Part shown: piece by piece, positions 1 to 9,026 of the stretch
Layout of the letters: each line of letters opens with the position of its first letter
How positions within the stretch are numbered: position 1 is the stretch's first letter
From: a virus
DNA: 38,343 bases
Direction: 5' to 3' (one strand)
Virus record (IMG/VR): IMGVR_UViG_3300024355_000202
Location: 1 to 38,343 of that record
Program-made: the position numbers and the translations under genes
Notes under the pieces: model-generated
The model's input: the letters and a program-made list of their open reading frames with translations, nothing else
Told to the model about the DNA's origin: nothing
The model's database searches: none

Positions 1-54
1 GTCGGTAGCTGCGCCTGCAAGAAGAAGAGATATTGCGCTTCCTGGGATAGTCAT
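1..54 (-). CDS. Short tail-associated protein, cut by window edge
   Basis: An ORF opens at ATG 54 and reads 18 codons to the window edge (MTIPGSAISLLLAGAATD). It has the best ribosome site of this region, AGGAGG seven bases before the ATG. Its N-terminus resembles that of the upstream short ORF (IPGSAnPLLLA against IPGSAisLLLA), so the two starts look duplicated. Stop and start overlap as ATGA with the upstream ORF, which implies translational coupling. If position 1 is joined to position 38343 the frame stays open for 24 more codons and ends in TAA at 38272, giving a 42-aa product. No function is recognised. The place after the tail fibre suggests an accessory tail or host-contact role, which is inference. 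Confidence 0.5.
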   Translation of the reverse strand, partial: MTIPGSAISLLLAGAATD

Positions 55-191
55 TTTGCTGCCTCCTGTGTATTACAAAGGTTTTGCCACAAGTCACTGT
101 CACTACTGTTGAAACGAAGGCTTCTACTAATGGAATATCCACCGGCTGCAGCACTGGCAAGCAGGAGGGGATTAGCGCTTCCGGGAATCAT
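51..191 (-). CDS. 46-aa protein with LamG-tail-protein-like N-terminus
   Basis: This short ORF starts seven bases after the tail fibre stop and runs 46 codons. The residues GGYSISRSLRFNSSDSD resemble the opening of large LamG/concanavalin-like phage tail proteins, recalled as ISRSLRFNSADSAYLSR and usually followed by several hundred residues. Here the similarity stops at the point where the domain should begin, and the ORF ends in TGA overlapping the next ATG. It is therefore either a truncated remnant of such a gene or a small leader-type protein. The motif assignment is from memory and was not searched. Confidence 0.5.
   Translation of the reverse strand: MIPGSANPLLLASAAAGGYSISRSLRFNSSDSDLWQNLCNTQEAAK
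62..67 (-). promoter_or_regulatory. Strong Shine-Dalgarno AGGAGG
   Basis: A perfect AGGAGG lies seven bases upstream of ATG 54 on the minus strand. Such sites are rare in this window, where most starts have no clear ribosome site, so this supports real translation of the short ORF at the window edge. Confidence 0.7.
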
Positions 192-195
192 CAGA

Positions 196-2625
196 TCAGC
201 TCAGGTTGGTGATCAGGGTTGCGGTGATCTGCGTGCTGGATTGCACTGAATAAACCAGACAATCTCGCGCACTGGCTGTTGTCGTCAGCGTTGGTGCAGT
301 GCCACCGGTGAAGTCCCAGTAGCTGCCATAAGCCAAGGTCCGCGATCCGGTGCCATCTTGCGTAATCCAGATACAGCCACTAGCTCCAGCCGTCAAATTA
401 GTTGGGTTAGCCAGTGTTCGGTTTCCCCCTAGCGTAACGCTGAAATTATTAGCAGCACTGAAATCCGGCGTAATCGTTGCGCCATCTGTTAGTGCAGAAA
501 TTGTCCCGCGTTGTTGTGCAGTAAAACTCTGGGCGGCATTAGTTACCGCCACGTTTGTAATCGCGCCAGCGTTGCCGTTCACCGAGAGGACGCCGGTGTT
601 AGCGACCGCTGTGCCGGTTACCGAGATGCCACTTCCGGCGGTGACGACCGTGATGTTGGCGGTGCCGTCGAAGGCAACACCTTGGATGTTCCGCGAGGTG
701 GCGAGTGCGGTCGCGGTGCTGGCGTTGCCGCTCAGGGCTGCGCTGATTGTGCCCGCGCTGAAGTTACCGGAGGCGTCACGCGCAACGATGGCGCTGGCGG
801 TGTTGGCGTTGGTGGCAGTGGTTGCCGAGTTGGCTACCTTGCCGGCGGTACTGATTGTGGCGAGTTTTGTGTCTGCAATCGCAGCGGAGGCATTGATGTC
901 AGCGTTGACGATGCTGGCGTTACCGCTAATCAGGAAGTTGCCGTCTTGGTCCGGGATCGTGACGGTGCGATCAGCCGTTGGATCGGTAACTGCAACGCTG
1001 GTTTCAAAAGCGTTATCTGTGCTGCCTTCAAACGCCAGCGAGCCAGTCGTGCCAATCAGCACTTGACCGGTAACGGTGCCACCTGCCTTGGCTAATTTCT
1101 CTGTGTCAAGCTCGTCGATTGCAGCTTGGACGTTGCTAGCCGAAACGCTGCCGCTTGGTGTGTAACTGACTTGGTTGGCGCTAACGCTGGTAATCGTCTG
1201 AGAAACGTCGATTTCAGTCCATTGGTTGCCGTTTGACAGCACAATGTCCGGCGGGCTAAGCGCAACATTTGGTGCGTTGCCGCTGGTGATCGTGCCAGCC
1301 TCCGACACCACGAGGTAGTACCGGTTATTGGCCGCTGCGGCGGCTGGCAACGGTTGACCAACAACTAAGCCGATTGCAGTGCCCTCGTCAGTTACCGAAG
1401 CAACCAAGCCGGTGCCGCCACCGGCAGACGCATCGAACGTGCCAGCGAAAATAATCTCACCGACCGAGATGCCGATCGGCTGGAACACGTTGCCGTCCCA
1501 GAGGAACAGGTCACGAGTCAGCGGATTAAAGAAGAATTGGCCGATCTGGTCAGCAGTCGGCTGCGTGTCACCAATCTTGGTGATGGCGTAGTTCGCCAGC
1601 TTTGTGCCAGTAACTGTGTTGGCAGCAATACGGGCTACATCCAGCGAACCCGTTGTGATTTTGCTGGCGTCGAGGTTGGGAATGTCGCCGGCAACCAAGG
1701 GCACCGCATTGGTGATATGCCCTTCGGTGTCGTAGCTGATGCCGCTGACCGTGCCGCTAGCAACTGCGTTGTCGTGGTTCAGGACGCCGACGCCATCAAC
1801 AACAAGACCAGTGCCAGGCTGAACAGCGCCAGGTGTGCTGGATGTGGCAACAGGCAGATCAGCGCCAGCGACAGAGGAACTACTGGTGACAAGACCTTGG
1901 GCGTTGTAAGCGATCTTGTGGAAGACCGGGCTGGCTTGTGCGGTGACGGTGTTGTCGATTTCGATGACGCCTGCATCCATCGTCAAGCCGTTGCCGTTGA
2001 CGATCACCGCACCACGCAGTGAGGTGTTGGCTAAAGGCAGGTCTGATGGATCAATCGTGCGGTAAGCAACAGCACCGCCACCACCTGTAGGACCAGCCAA
2101 AAACTCGTTGGCATTACTGGTGTTGTCTAGTGATGGGGTCAGCGTGATCGAGTCGTTGCTGGCGGCAGAAACAATGTTGACGATGCCGCTGGTGACGCCC
2201 GTGACTGTGTTGACAGAACCTGCAGCCTTGAGATAAACCCATGCGCTGCCGTCCCAGTAGGAAGCCTTATCGGTATCGCTATCAACGTGAAGCTGACCTT
2301 CAAAATCACCGCTGCCACGCAGGCTGGTGGCGATAACAACGGCGCTGGAATCATCAGCCAGCTTGGCGCCAGTTACCGCGTCAGCTTGGATCTTGACTGT
2401 TGTAACCGCATCAGTCGCCAATGAGGCAGCAACGATGGAACCAGCGGCAAAATCGACCTTGGCGCTTGGGATCGTAGCCGAATCCATGTCATCAACGCCG
2501 CCTTCCAGCAGGTTTTTGACCGTGACCTTACGGGTATCGCCTAAATGAACAATCGCCAGTTCATCGCCAGCATCTACGCTCCCGCCAGGCAGGGACGTTA
2601 GCTGGGAAATTTTTAGATCGGCCAC
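196..2625 (-). CDS. Tail fibre protein
   Basis: This 809-aa protein is rich in Ala, Thr, Gly, Ser and Asn and has almost no Cys, as expected of a trimeric beta-rich fibre. The first 35 residues (MADLKISQLTSLPGGSVDAG) form a typical virion-attachment start. The middle repeats phrases of the type ANTVTGTKLA and ATDAVTTVKIQADAVTGAKLA. Residues around 560-650 carry DRTVTIPDQDGNF and NASTATALATSRNIQG, which are common in phage fibres. The last 110 residues (SFTAQQRGTISALTDG to the C-terminus) form a conserved tip-like module with GSRTLAYGSYWDF. No catalytic depolymerase motif was seen. It is the last large gene of the late operon and probably binds the host surface. Confidence 0.85.
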   Translation of the reverse strand: MADLKISQLTSLPGGSVDAGDELAIVHLGDTRKVTVKNLLEGGVDDMDSATIPSAKVDFAAGSIVAASLATDAVTTVKIQADAVTGAKLADDSSAVVIATSLRGSGDFEGQLHVDSDTDKASYWDGSAWVYLKAAGSVNTVTGVTSGIVNIVSAASNDSITLTPSLDNTSNANEFLAGPTGGGGAVAYRTIDPSDLPLANTSLRGAVIVNGNGLTMDAGVIEIDNTVTAQASPVFHKIAYNAQGLVTSSSSVAGADLPVATSSTPGAVQPGTGLVVDGVGVLNHDNAVASGTVSGISYDTEGHITNAVPLVAGDIPNLDASKITTGSLDVARIAANTVTGTKLANYAITKIGDTQPTADQIGQFFFNPLTRDLFLWDGNVFQPIGISVGEIIFAGTFDASAGGGTGLVASVTDEGTAIGLVVGQPLPAAAAANNRYYLVVSEAGTITSGNAPNVALSPPDIVLSNGNQWTEIDVSQTITSVSANQVSYTPSGSVSASNVQAAIDELDTEKLAKAGGTVTGQVLIGTTGSLAFEGSTDNAFETSVAVTDPTADRTVTIPDQDGNFLISGNASIVNADINASAAIADTKLATISTAGKVANSATTATNANTASAIVARDASGNFSAGTISAALSGNASTATALATSRNIQGVAFDGTANITVVTAGSGISVTGTAVANTGVLSVNGNAGAITNVAVTNAAQSFTAQQRGTISALTDGATITPDFSAANNFSVTLGGNRTLANPTNLTAGASGCIWITQDGTGSRTLAYGSYWDFTGGTAPTLTTTASARDCLVYSVQSSTQITATLITNLS

Positions 2626-2657
2626 GTCTTTACGGCTGGAGGCTCTTAGCTACCAGT

Positions 2658-3533
2658 TTAGTTGGATGACTCCAGCAGAATTGAGCTGCTGTTTTCTTGC
2701 AGGATGCGATCGCCAGTTTCCTGGAGCAGTTCGTCGTAACTCAGCGTCCGCACCTTCAAGCGGATTGGACCAGTGGTTACAAAATCAGCGTTGACTTGAA
2801 CAATGGAATCTGGCGAAAAGGCAATCCCAGCCTGTGTGATGACGCCCGAGACCTCGTAATAAATCTCGTCGTCTGTCTCGTCGATCCCCATCCCTGAGGT
2901 GTATTCCGCCGTTTTGATGTAAAACCGGGCGTCAAACGTGCTGCCAATTTCAGTACGAATGGCAAGCTGCAGCAAATAGTTGGATTGTTCGCCTGCGTTT
3001 TGATAGTTCCAGTGCGCTTGGAGCGAACCAGAGCCGGACATTAACGCACCGAACTGCGAGCGGAATTGGTCGCTTAAAGCAGTAACGTCAATCGTTTCGC
3101 GCTGTGTGCTTAACTCGTAATTAGTGACCTGTCCGAGAGTTAAGTAATCCTTGTTTTGAATTGTGATGTTGAGAGTTAAATCTGCGGCGGGTACGGTTAT
3201 ATCAACAGCTTCGGCAGAGTTGCCGCTAATCGCTTTGGCGTAAGTGTCGTAAAGCCTGATGCCGCCTACATCGTCAACATTGATGTACCAGTTGCCATCG
3301 CGGTGTCTTTGGCTGTCGTACCAGCCGCTTGCAGCGATAAAGTCGAGATCAGCAACGGCGTTGTTTTGGATGTAAATGTAATCGCCGGTTACAAATGTAT
3401 TGTTGTCGTCGCGTAAAAGAAAGCGGTTGGCACCAGCGTTTACGTCACCGATACGCAGCACTGTTTGCACAGCCTGTGTTGGCGATGTGCGCTTAAGGGC
3501 GACGTAACCGTAAGTGCCAAGGTAGACGCTCAT
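2658..3533 (-). CDS. Minor tail protein with tail-tube-like fold
   Basis: This is a 291-aa protein whose middle part, ELSTQRETIDVTALSDQFRSQFGALMSGSGS, follows the same pattern as the main tube protein and the next gene upstream (aromatic or hydrophobic start, E-x-I/L-x-x-T, then a Gly/Ser turn). That places it in the tube-fold family. The C-terminus ends in a Gln/Ser repeat (LLQETGDRILQENSSSILLE), a tail of a kind seen on cyanophage tail proteins. It sits between a smaller tube-like gene and the fibre, so a role near the distal end of the tail, perhaps as a fibre adaptor, is inferred. Start ATG 3533 shares one base with the preceding gene. Confidence 0.6.
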   Translation of the reverse strand: MSVYLGTYGYVALKRTSPTQAVQTVLRIGDVNAGANRFLLRDDNNTFVTGDYIYIQNNAVADLDFIAASGWYDSQRHRDGNWYINVDDVGGIRLYDTYAKAISGNSAEAVDITVPAADLTLNITIQNKDYLTLGQVTNYELSTQRETIDVTALSDQFRSQFGALMSGSGSLQAHWNYQNAGEQSNYLLQLAIRTEIGSTFDARFYIKTAEYTSGMGIDETDDEIYYEVSGVITQAGIAFSPDSIVQVNADFVTTGPIRLKVRTLSYDELLQETGDRILQENSSSILLESSN

Positions 3534-3949
3534 TACAGTGTTGCGGTGGTCAGTGCGCCAGTGGCTTGGAAACTAATTTGCGCTGACGATACTTCGCCCA
3601 CGGATGCGCCAATGCTGGCGCTGGTGATATAAGCGCTGAAGGTTGCATCGCTGTTGGTTGTGCCATCAGTCAACCGCAAAGTCAGCGTTACTGGTGTTGT
3701 CACGCTGCCGGTTTTGACGATTTCACGCAAAAGCGTGCTGGCGTCGTTTGCGGTGCCGTCGTTGTAATACAGCAGTGTGGCGCTTCCGCTGAAGGACTGC
3801 ACGCCGGGTGTGTATTCGCGCTGGTAGTCACCTAACGAGGTGGTCTCCAGTGTTTCCAGATCCGCCTGCAGGGTCCAGTTGGTCACCTTGCCGAGGTCGG
3901 TGGTGCCGAGCAACATGCGACCGTCGCGGCCTGTGTACATCTTGCTCAT
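3533..3949 (-). CDS. Tail-tube-like minor tail protein
   Basis: A 138-aa protein with the tube-family pattern: WTLQADLETLETTSLGDYQREY, then a turn SFSGSATLLYYNDG, then beta-rich sequence to the end. It resembles the main tube protein encoded at 12286-13041 (WSFEISRAEIDVTTIG) and the next gene downstream. In size it matches a single tube domain. Start ATG 3949 overlaps the end of the preceding gene by four bases (ATGA type). It may build or cap the distal part of the tube; the exact place in the virion is inferred. Confidence 0.6.
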   Translation of the reverse strand: MSKMYTGRDGRMLLGTTDLGKVTNWTLQADLETLETTSLGDYQREYTPGVQSFSGSATLLYYNDGTANDASTLLREIVKTGSVTTPVTLTLRLTDGTTNSDATFSAYITSASIGASVGEVSSAQISFQATGALTTATL

Positions 3950-4329
3950 CGGATTACGCTCACGAGACGGACAACAACGGTGCTACGCCCTGGTCTCACG
4001 CTAGTGATCTGAGGCGCATCCGCAAAGCGGTACAGGTTGTTTTGGGGTTCTTGAAACGGGGAGGCAACATTTGCGCCCCAGCCGTCAAAGTTGGAGGTTG
4101 GAACATCGAAGGATCCGTGTGTGCCCTTCATGTCCTCGTAGTGGGCGGTAAAACCGACAACATCCGAATCCGAAATGTTTTCGTAGGTCAGTTCCAGTTC
4201 CTGCCCGCTGCGGCGGTTGCCATACAGCATCCGCAGTTCCTTACCGTTTTGAGCGCGAAACGACCGAACCGGATAATCGCCCAGTCGCACCGAGCGCGAG
4301 GTGGGAACCACAGACGATGGGTATGCCAT
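3946..4329 (-). CDS. Minor tail protein, lambda gpM/distal-tail-like
   Basis: This 127-aa protein has the pattern RSGQELELTYENISDSDVVGFTAHYEDMKGTHGSFDVP, known from small distal tail proteins of lambda-like tails, in which a short domain packs against tube-fold neighbours. It begins six bases after the J-like gene and overlaps the next gene by four bases. The position suggests a part of the distal tail ring. The family name is a judgement from pattern alone. Confidence 0.5.
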   Translation of the reverse strand: MAYPSSVVPTSRSVRLGDYPVRSFRAQNGKELRMLYGNRRSGQELELTYENISDSDVVGFTAHYEDMKGTHGSFDVPTSNFDGWGANVASPFQEPQNNLYRFADAPQITSVRPGRSTVVVRLVSVIR

Positions 4330-4334
4330 GGCGC

Positions 4335-7300
4335 TCAGGTGGACGTTTCTATTGTAAAGATGCCTGTCTGGACATTGATTTCTTCTGAAATCACGCTCTT
4401 GCGGGCAAGTGTGACTGGGTAGTGGCTGGCGACGACTTGCACCAGTCCGTCTTGGTCAAGCTGCAGTGATTCGACCAAGTACACCAAGTTGTAGGTATTG
4501 CTATTATCGCGGATCGCAAAGAAGGCATTTTTGTCGCTTTGTACTTTGTTGTTGATGTCTACGAAAATTTGCGTTTCTTTGACTTCGCGGTCTGAGCGGT
4601 CCCAGAGGAAAACGTCGTGCTGCTGATTTTGCGCCAGTGGTTCGGATGAAATAACGCTGCCGTCTTCGGTGATGTAACCATCGTTGTAAATAGCAGTGTT
4701 GTAAATGTTCTGCTGTGTAACAACGCGGATGTAGTCACCTGGTGCCAGTGCGTTGCCGTAAGGCGTGGTTTTAAAACTAATCGTGTGGGTGATATTACGG
4801 CGCACGCTCAGGAAATACTTGGCGACGAGGGCAGCGTGTTCGTAGCTGGTGATATGGGTGAAATTAAACTCTTCGATTGGGGCGTTTGACCATGCCGGAT
4901 CGTTGTTGTACGACGCCAACACTGTGCGCTCTTCCGGGAAACGGTTGGGATATTCAGAGCGGTAACGCAGCGCCACCTTCATTGGCTTGCGCTCTTCTGA
5001 GTTGAGGTAATTCAGCTCGAAGGAATCTTCGATGATGTTGCCGTCCGTAAATAGCGCTTTGACCAAAATCGAAGGCGTTACCGGGAATTTCGGCATCATC
5101 AGGTAGGTGGTCGGGTCATAGGGCAACGCAGGCTCAAGCGCAAATTTGCCGTTACGTGTGACCATGTTGCAAAGCATGGACGGCGCGATACTGGCGACAA
5201 AATCGCGGATATTCGTTGGCTCAACGATCACGTCGTCGTAGTACAACTTATTGGCTTTCAGGAAGGATGCCGTCGTGGCAAAGGAGCCAAGATCAATCTG
5301 ATTCTTGTCAATCAGTTCACCCAAGCCCGCTTGGCTGTTGGTCAGTAAGTAATAAACCAGATCGCTGAAAATGTTGGATGACTCGGTGGCGGCGTAACTG
5401 ATGATGTTGCCCTGCGCTGTGCGCTCGTGGCGTTCTACGAGGATGCCGTTTTTCTGATAGATGTGCAGTTGCTCCAGTCCGGCAAGGTTGCGGGAGCTGC
5501 GAACTTTTAAGCCCGCCATGGCGCAACCCGTGTAGGTAGCGTTTTTTCCGGGGTCGATACTTTCGTTGACGTAAACGATTTCGTGTTCGGCAGCGCTATC
5601 GCAACTGCGGGTAATTAAATCGCCATAATGGGAGACTTCAGAGATCGCCGCATTGGCCTCAAAAATGCGCTCGGCATCGTCGATATTGGTTTGCTTGTCA
5701 GCTTTTCTGATGTTCAGGCGGAAGGTATAAGTAATCTTGCTACCGTCAAATAAAGTTTTACTGATTTGATACTCAGTACCGTCTTTCCATTTAGTACTCG
5801 TAACACCAGGAGAAATGTAGATAGGATCAATGCTGTCAATAGTCCACCAAATATCTCGATTATTGTTATACGGACCGAGTAGTTGAGTTGCACGCAAAGT
5901 CATCTTGAGCTGCATCTCGGTTGAGTCAGCTCCGGTTAATTTGAACAATGCGGCATCGGCATCTACAAAGGTATATGTACCGCCTAAAGGTGTGCCGCTC
6001 CAAGGGACATTCGGGTACGCACCCTCAGAAGCATCTGGGTCGGGATCTTTGTTAATTGCTTTTGCGATACCGTTACTTACTTGTTTTTCGTTGGCGGTAA
6101 CGCCGTTTACTTCTGCTCGCACCAAGGTCACAACAAAAGTAAATGTCGTGGTTGTAGTCGGATTGCTGCGGCGCCCGTTGACCATTTGCGGGCTAATTGC
6201 TATATCACCAATGCGCTCTTCAATGCCTTTAGTGTAAAACGTAAACTGCTGATTGTTGACAAGCGTAGGAACTTTTACGAAATTTTCTTTAGTGTCTAGC
6301 CGTAAAAAACCACTATTGCTGCCAATAATTTGAACTAGCTCGCCCGAACTTAGTGGTCGCAAGCGGAATTCCCACTGTTTTAAGGGGTGAGCAATTCGTA
6401 AGTAGTTGAAAATATCGCGTGGTGCATTACCGCGCACGGCCAAAGGGATTTGATTGATGCGTGCCCAACTAGCACTTGGTCCAGCATCTGCTGGACGTAC
6501 ATACAGCGAGAAAAAGCTGTAGCGCATCCCATAGGTTTGGACAGTACCAGCCTGAACTTGGATATTACGGTCGTCTAGATCCGATAGTTTTGCTGGTCCT
6601 GGTAGGGAGATGAAGTTTGTAAGACCGTTGAATCGCATCCACACTTGTGAACGGATGCCGATTTCGGTGTAACTGCACTGACGAACATTTTGGAACGAAG
6701 CTATATCTTGTTGGCACAGCGGATACCATGCCTGACCAATGTCTACGCGAGGACCGTTAATGTTTTCGGGAAGTGCTTTTTCGTTAAACACATACGTCGG
6801 ATTTACTAAGCCGATGGACCCTTGGGCGGCGTCGTATATTTCTTCACATTGCAGCGTTACAGTAATGTCCGCTGATCCGTTGCGGTTAAATACAGGTATA
6901 TCTCTTCTTAGGACACAAAATAAGCAATTACCGATTACAAATTTTTCACCAGATTGAAGCAAATTATCGTATTGCTCCAGCTCGCCGCTAATGTCAGATC
7001 GTATGCTTTCATTGTCTACCGCGCCTTTGCGATAGCGAGTTGCGTCTTGATTAAATAATTGCGACTCAAGTTCGTTTGTGTCTAGTTTTGTCCCGCCAAA
7101 ACGTAATTCGATTAAATCGCCAACAACAACGGTACTGATCGGTTTTCCGTTGTTACCGGTGATTGCATCAGCCGTTTCTACGCTGCCTATTTTTGGAACA
7201 AATCGGAGAACGCCTACGCGGCGTGGATAATTTCTGCCCGTGCCGTTCATTGCGTAGTTGCCCGCAACCTGAAGGCGACGAGCGTTGGCATCTTTTTTAG

Positions 7301-8204
7301 CTTCCTCTTCGTAATCCGCTAAACGTGAGGCGATTTGCCAGTTGACGCGATAAGGCGTTCCATTCGGGATGGCGTTGTACGTGCCAAAACGAAGTTGATT
7401 GCTAGGCGAATACGTGTGAGAAAACGCTTCGCTGTCACCGCCGGCAAATGTTGGAGCAAAAAATACGTTGACCTGGGGGTTATCAATCTTGTTGAACTCA
7501 CCGTGGCGGTAATGTTGACCCGTTAGGCGGCTGTCTGTGCTGTAACCGATGCCGTTTGCGTTGGGTTCACCGCCTTGGTAGTAGTACCAAGAGAAATCTT
7601 GGTCGCTAAGGGAGTCAATCGGTGATTGGCCGATGAAAAGACCAGCGAGATCAGCGGCTTTTTGGGTCGCATTGGTGGGATCAAACGCACGCGACATACG
7701 CCCTTGCCCGACCAAAAATACGAGGTCGGCAGATTGGTAGTTGCCCCAGCTAAATAGCCGTGACCAGACCAGCTTGGGGCTGATCATCACACCGCCGGTA
7801 TAGCCGCCAGCAGTATTGGTTAGGGACGGATCTTGTAGTTGCTTGGTAAAAATAATAGGAATTGTTTCGCCGTAACGGGAGATGTCTTGTCCTGCTTGGA
7901 AGCCGTAAGTAGGAGCGAAACGATCACGCCCGGTGATGCTGTCGAGCTGGCGGTTGCGGATGCGAGCTTGGTTAGCTTGAGCTGGCTTGGGAGTTAAAAG
8001 GTAACTAGCTGCTGTAGACAAGACACCTACAACTAGGCTGATGATGCTGATTGTTAGGGGATCGCATCGAATATCTGGTATATGCGCATATTCAGCCGAA
8101 CGCTCTCTGTTTTGCCAAAGTAATTCTTTTTTGTGCGCTTTATATTCTTCCTCCGTAAGCCCGAGAAGTTCAATTAGATCTTTTTCATACGGTAACAGCG
8201 GCAT
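4335..8204 (-). CDS. Tail tip protein, J-like host-contact protein
   Basis: The largest gene of the window, 1289 aa from ATG 8204. A 25-codon N-terminal extension to 8279 is open but overlaps the NlpC-like gene and looks less natural than MPLLPYEKDLIELLGLTEEEY. Residues about 49-70 form one hydrophobic segment (LTISIISLVVGVLSTAASYLL) before KPAQANQ, a layout often seen in J-like tip proteins. The following region (DRFAPTYGFQAGQDISRYGETIPIIF) is the conserved hub start of this class. The middle is beta-rich, and the end includes PGDYIRVVTQQNIYNTAIYNDGYI, typical of the J/phage-tail-protein-3 region. It follows the gpK-like gene, as J follows K and I in lambda. Confidence 0.8.
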   Translation of the reverse strand: MPLLPYEKDLIELLGLTEEEYKAHKKELLWQNRERSAEYAHIPDIRCDPLTISIISLVVGVLSTAASYLLTPKPAQANQARIRNRQLDSITGRDRFAPTYGFQAGQDISRYGETIPIIFTKQLQDPSLTNTAGGYTGGVMISPKLVWSRLFSWGNYQSADLVFLVGQGRMSRAFDPTNATQKAADLAGLFIGQSPIDSLSDQDFSWYYYQGGEPNANGIGYSTDSRLTGQHYRHGEFNKIDNPQVNVFFAPTFAGGDSEAFSHTYSPSNQLRFGTYNAIPNGTPYRVNWQIASRLADYEEEAKKDANARRLQVAGNYAMNGTGRNYPRRVGVLRFVPKIGSVETADAITGNNGKPISTVVVGDLIELRFGGTKLDTNELESQLFNQDATRYRKGAVDNESIRSDISGELEQYDNLLQSGEKFVIGNCLFCVLRRDIPVFNRNGSADITVTLQCEEIYDAAQGSIGLVNPTYVFNEKALPENINGPRVDIGQAWYPLCQQDIASFQNVRQCSYTEIGIRSQVWMRFNGLTNFISLPGPAKLSDLDDRNIQVQAGTVQTYGMRYSFFSLYVRPADAGPSASWARINQIPLAVRGNAPRDIFNYLRIAHPLKQWEFRLRPLSSGELVQIIGSNSGFLRLDTKENFVKVPTLVNNQQFTFYTKGIEERIGDIAISPQMVNGRRSNPTTTTTFTFVVTLVRAEVNGVTANEKQVSNGIAKAINKDPDPDASEGAYPNVPWSGTPLGGTYTFVDADAALFKLTGADSTEMQLKMTLRATQLLGPYNNNRDIWWTIDSIDPIYISPGVTSTKWKDGTEYQISKTLFDGSKITYTFRLNIRKADKQTNIDDAERIFEANAAISEVSHYGDLITRSCDSAAEHEIVYVNESIDPGKNATYTGCAMAGLKVRSSRNLAGLEQLHIYQKNGILVERHERTAQGNIISYAATESSNIFSDLVYYLLTNSQAGLGELIDKNQIDLGSFATTASFLKANKLYYDDVIVEPTNIRDFVASIAPSMLCNMVTRNGKFALEPALPYDPTTYLMMPKFPVTPSILVKALFTDGNIIEDSFELNYLNSEERKPMKVALRYRSEYPNRFPEERTVLASYNNDPAWSNAPIEEFNFTHITSYEHAALVAKYFLSVRRNITHTISFKTTPYGNALAPGDYIRVVTQQNIYNTAIYNDGYITEDGSVISSEPLAQNQQHDVFLWDRSDREVKETQIFVDINNKVQSDKNAFFAIRDNSNTYNLVYLVESLQLDQDGLVQVVASHYPVTLARKSVISEEINVQTGIFTIETST

Positions 8205-8542
8205 TTGGGTGCTGCGCACAAAGGGAGCCAAGCCACCTTCAGCAGATCCCGATTGATGTAGAAAATGCCGTCTTGCCACGTAACCCCGAAAGCCCAGTTG
8301 TCGTGGGCAAGCATTACCACGTCACCATCGTACTGCGGCTGTGCAACACGACGACCCCATTTGTGGATGTCGCGTAAGACCGTTTTGATGTCGGCGGTGT
8401 ACCAGTCAGCTTGGAACTCAGGCGTGGGGATGCCTAATCTGCCCAGCACTGTGTAAACCAAATGGATGCAGTCGATTGCTCCGTCGCTGCCATCAGCGCC
8501 AAGGCGGTAAGGTTTGCCGACAAGATCACTGCAATCGCACAT
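8174..8542 (-). CDS. NlpC/P60-like tail assembly protein (gpK-like)
   Basis: This 122-aa protein starts at ATG 8542 (MCDCSDLVGKPYRLGADG); a longer reading to 8566 lies within the end of the upstream gene. GAIDCIHLVYTVLGRLGI matches the NlpC/P60 nucleophile helix, with Cys25 in the DC pair. GDVVMLAHDN (73-82) matches the second strand. The usual catalytic His of the HxG motif is not there: the residues read WAFGVTW. His80 lies four residues earlier. In lambda-like tails this domain is part of the gpK assembly peptidase. It overlaps both neighbours by 17-31 bases. Confidence 0.7.
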   Translation of the reverse strand: MCDCSDLVGKPYRLGADGSDGAIDCIHLVYTVLGRLGIPTPEFQADWYTADIKTVLRDIHKWGRRVAQPQYDGDVVMLAHDNWAFGVTWQDGIFYINRDLLKVAWLPLCAAPKCRCYRMKKI

Positions 8543-9026
8543 TGGCGGTGGTAGGCAGCGGACCAAACAGATCCTCCGTCAGACGGCGGCGTGGTACATC
8601 AGCACCAACGGCATCCAGGATGTTGCCTAGCTCCAGTTCGATGGTGGGACCGGCGTACACGGCAGCCACCACCATGCCGGTATAAGTGCTGAGAGACCGA
8701 AACTTTGTACGGTCATCCGGGTCGAACAGCATCGTTTCAACCTCAGCACGCCAGCCAGATTGGTTGAGCAGTTTTGCTGATACTGCCTGCGTAATTCCGT
8801 TTTGCGGAAAAATCAGATTGGTGGATTGGTTGTCGCCGTTTCGGTTGACTGTGACGCCCGTAAAACCAAAAGGAACAGCAGAGCCGTAAACGTCGCCTTG
8901 GTACGTGAAGTCGCCGTCTGAGTAAAAGTTTTGGTACAGGTACGGGAGGGTGTTTTTGTAGTAGAAGCGCACCAGGTGCCCGTAGGCAATCTGATCGCTA
9001 AATTCTGGCCCGGTAGTAACAGTCAT
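8526..9026 (-). CDS. Distal/minor tail protein downstream of tape measure
   Basis: This 166-aa protein directly follows the tape measure (GTG... stop and ATG 9026 share a base) and precedes the NlpC-like gene, the slot held by the lambda gpL type or DUF2163/DUF1833-like proteins. The sequence includes TMLFDPDDRTKFRSLSTYTGMVVAAVYAGPTIELELGNILDAVGADVP, a strand-rich pattern with a conserved Pro-Arg-Arg-Arg at the end. No zinc or iron-sulphur cysteine cluster, as in gpL, is present. The role as part of the tail tip ring is inferred from gene order. Confidence 0.55.
   Translation of the reverse strand: MTVTTGPEFSDQIAYGHLVRFYYKNTLPYLYQNFYSDGDFTYQGDVYGSAVPFGFTGVTVNRNGDNQSTNLIFPQNGITQAVSAKLLNQSGWRAEVETMLFDPDDRTKFRSLSTYTGMVVAAVYAGPTIELELGNILDAVGADVPRRRLTEDLFGPLPTTANVRLQ

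Noticed and set aside
350-1066. Long plus-strand open frame of 238 codons opposite the tail fibre
   Set aside because: It is Ala/Val-rich with no recognisable motif and mirrors the repeat codons of the fibre gene on the other strand.
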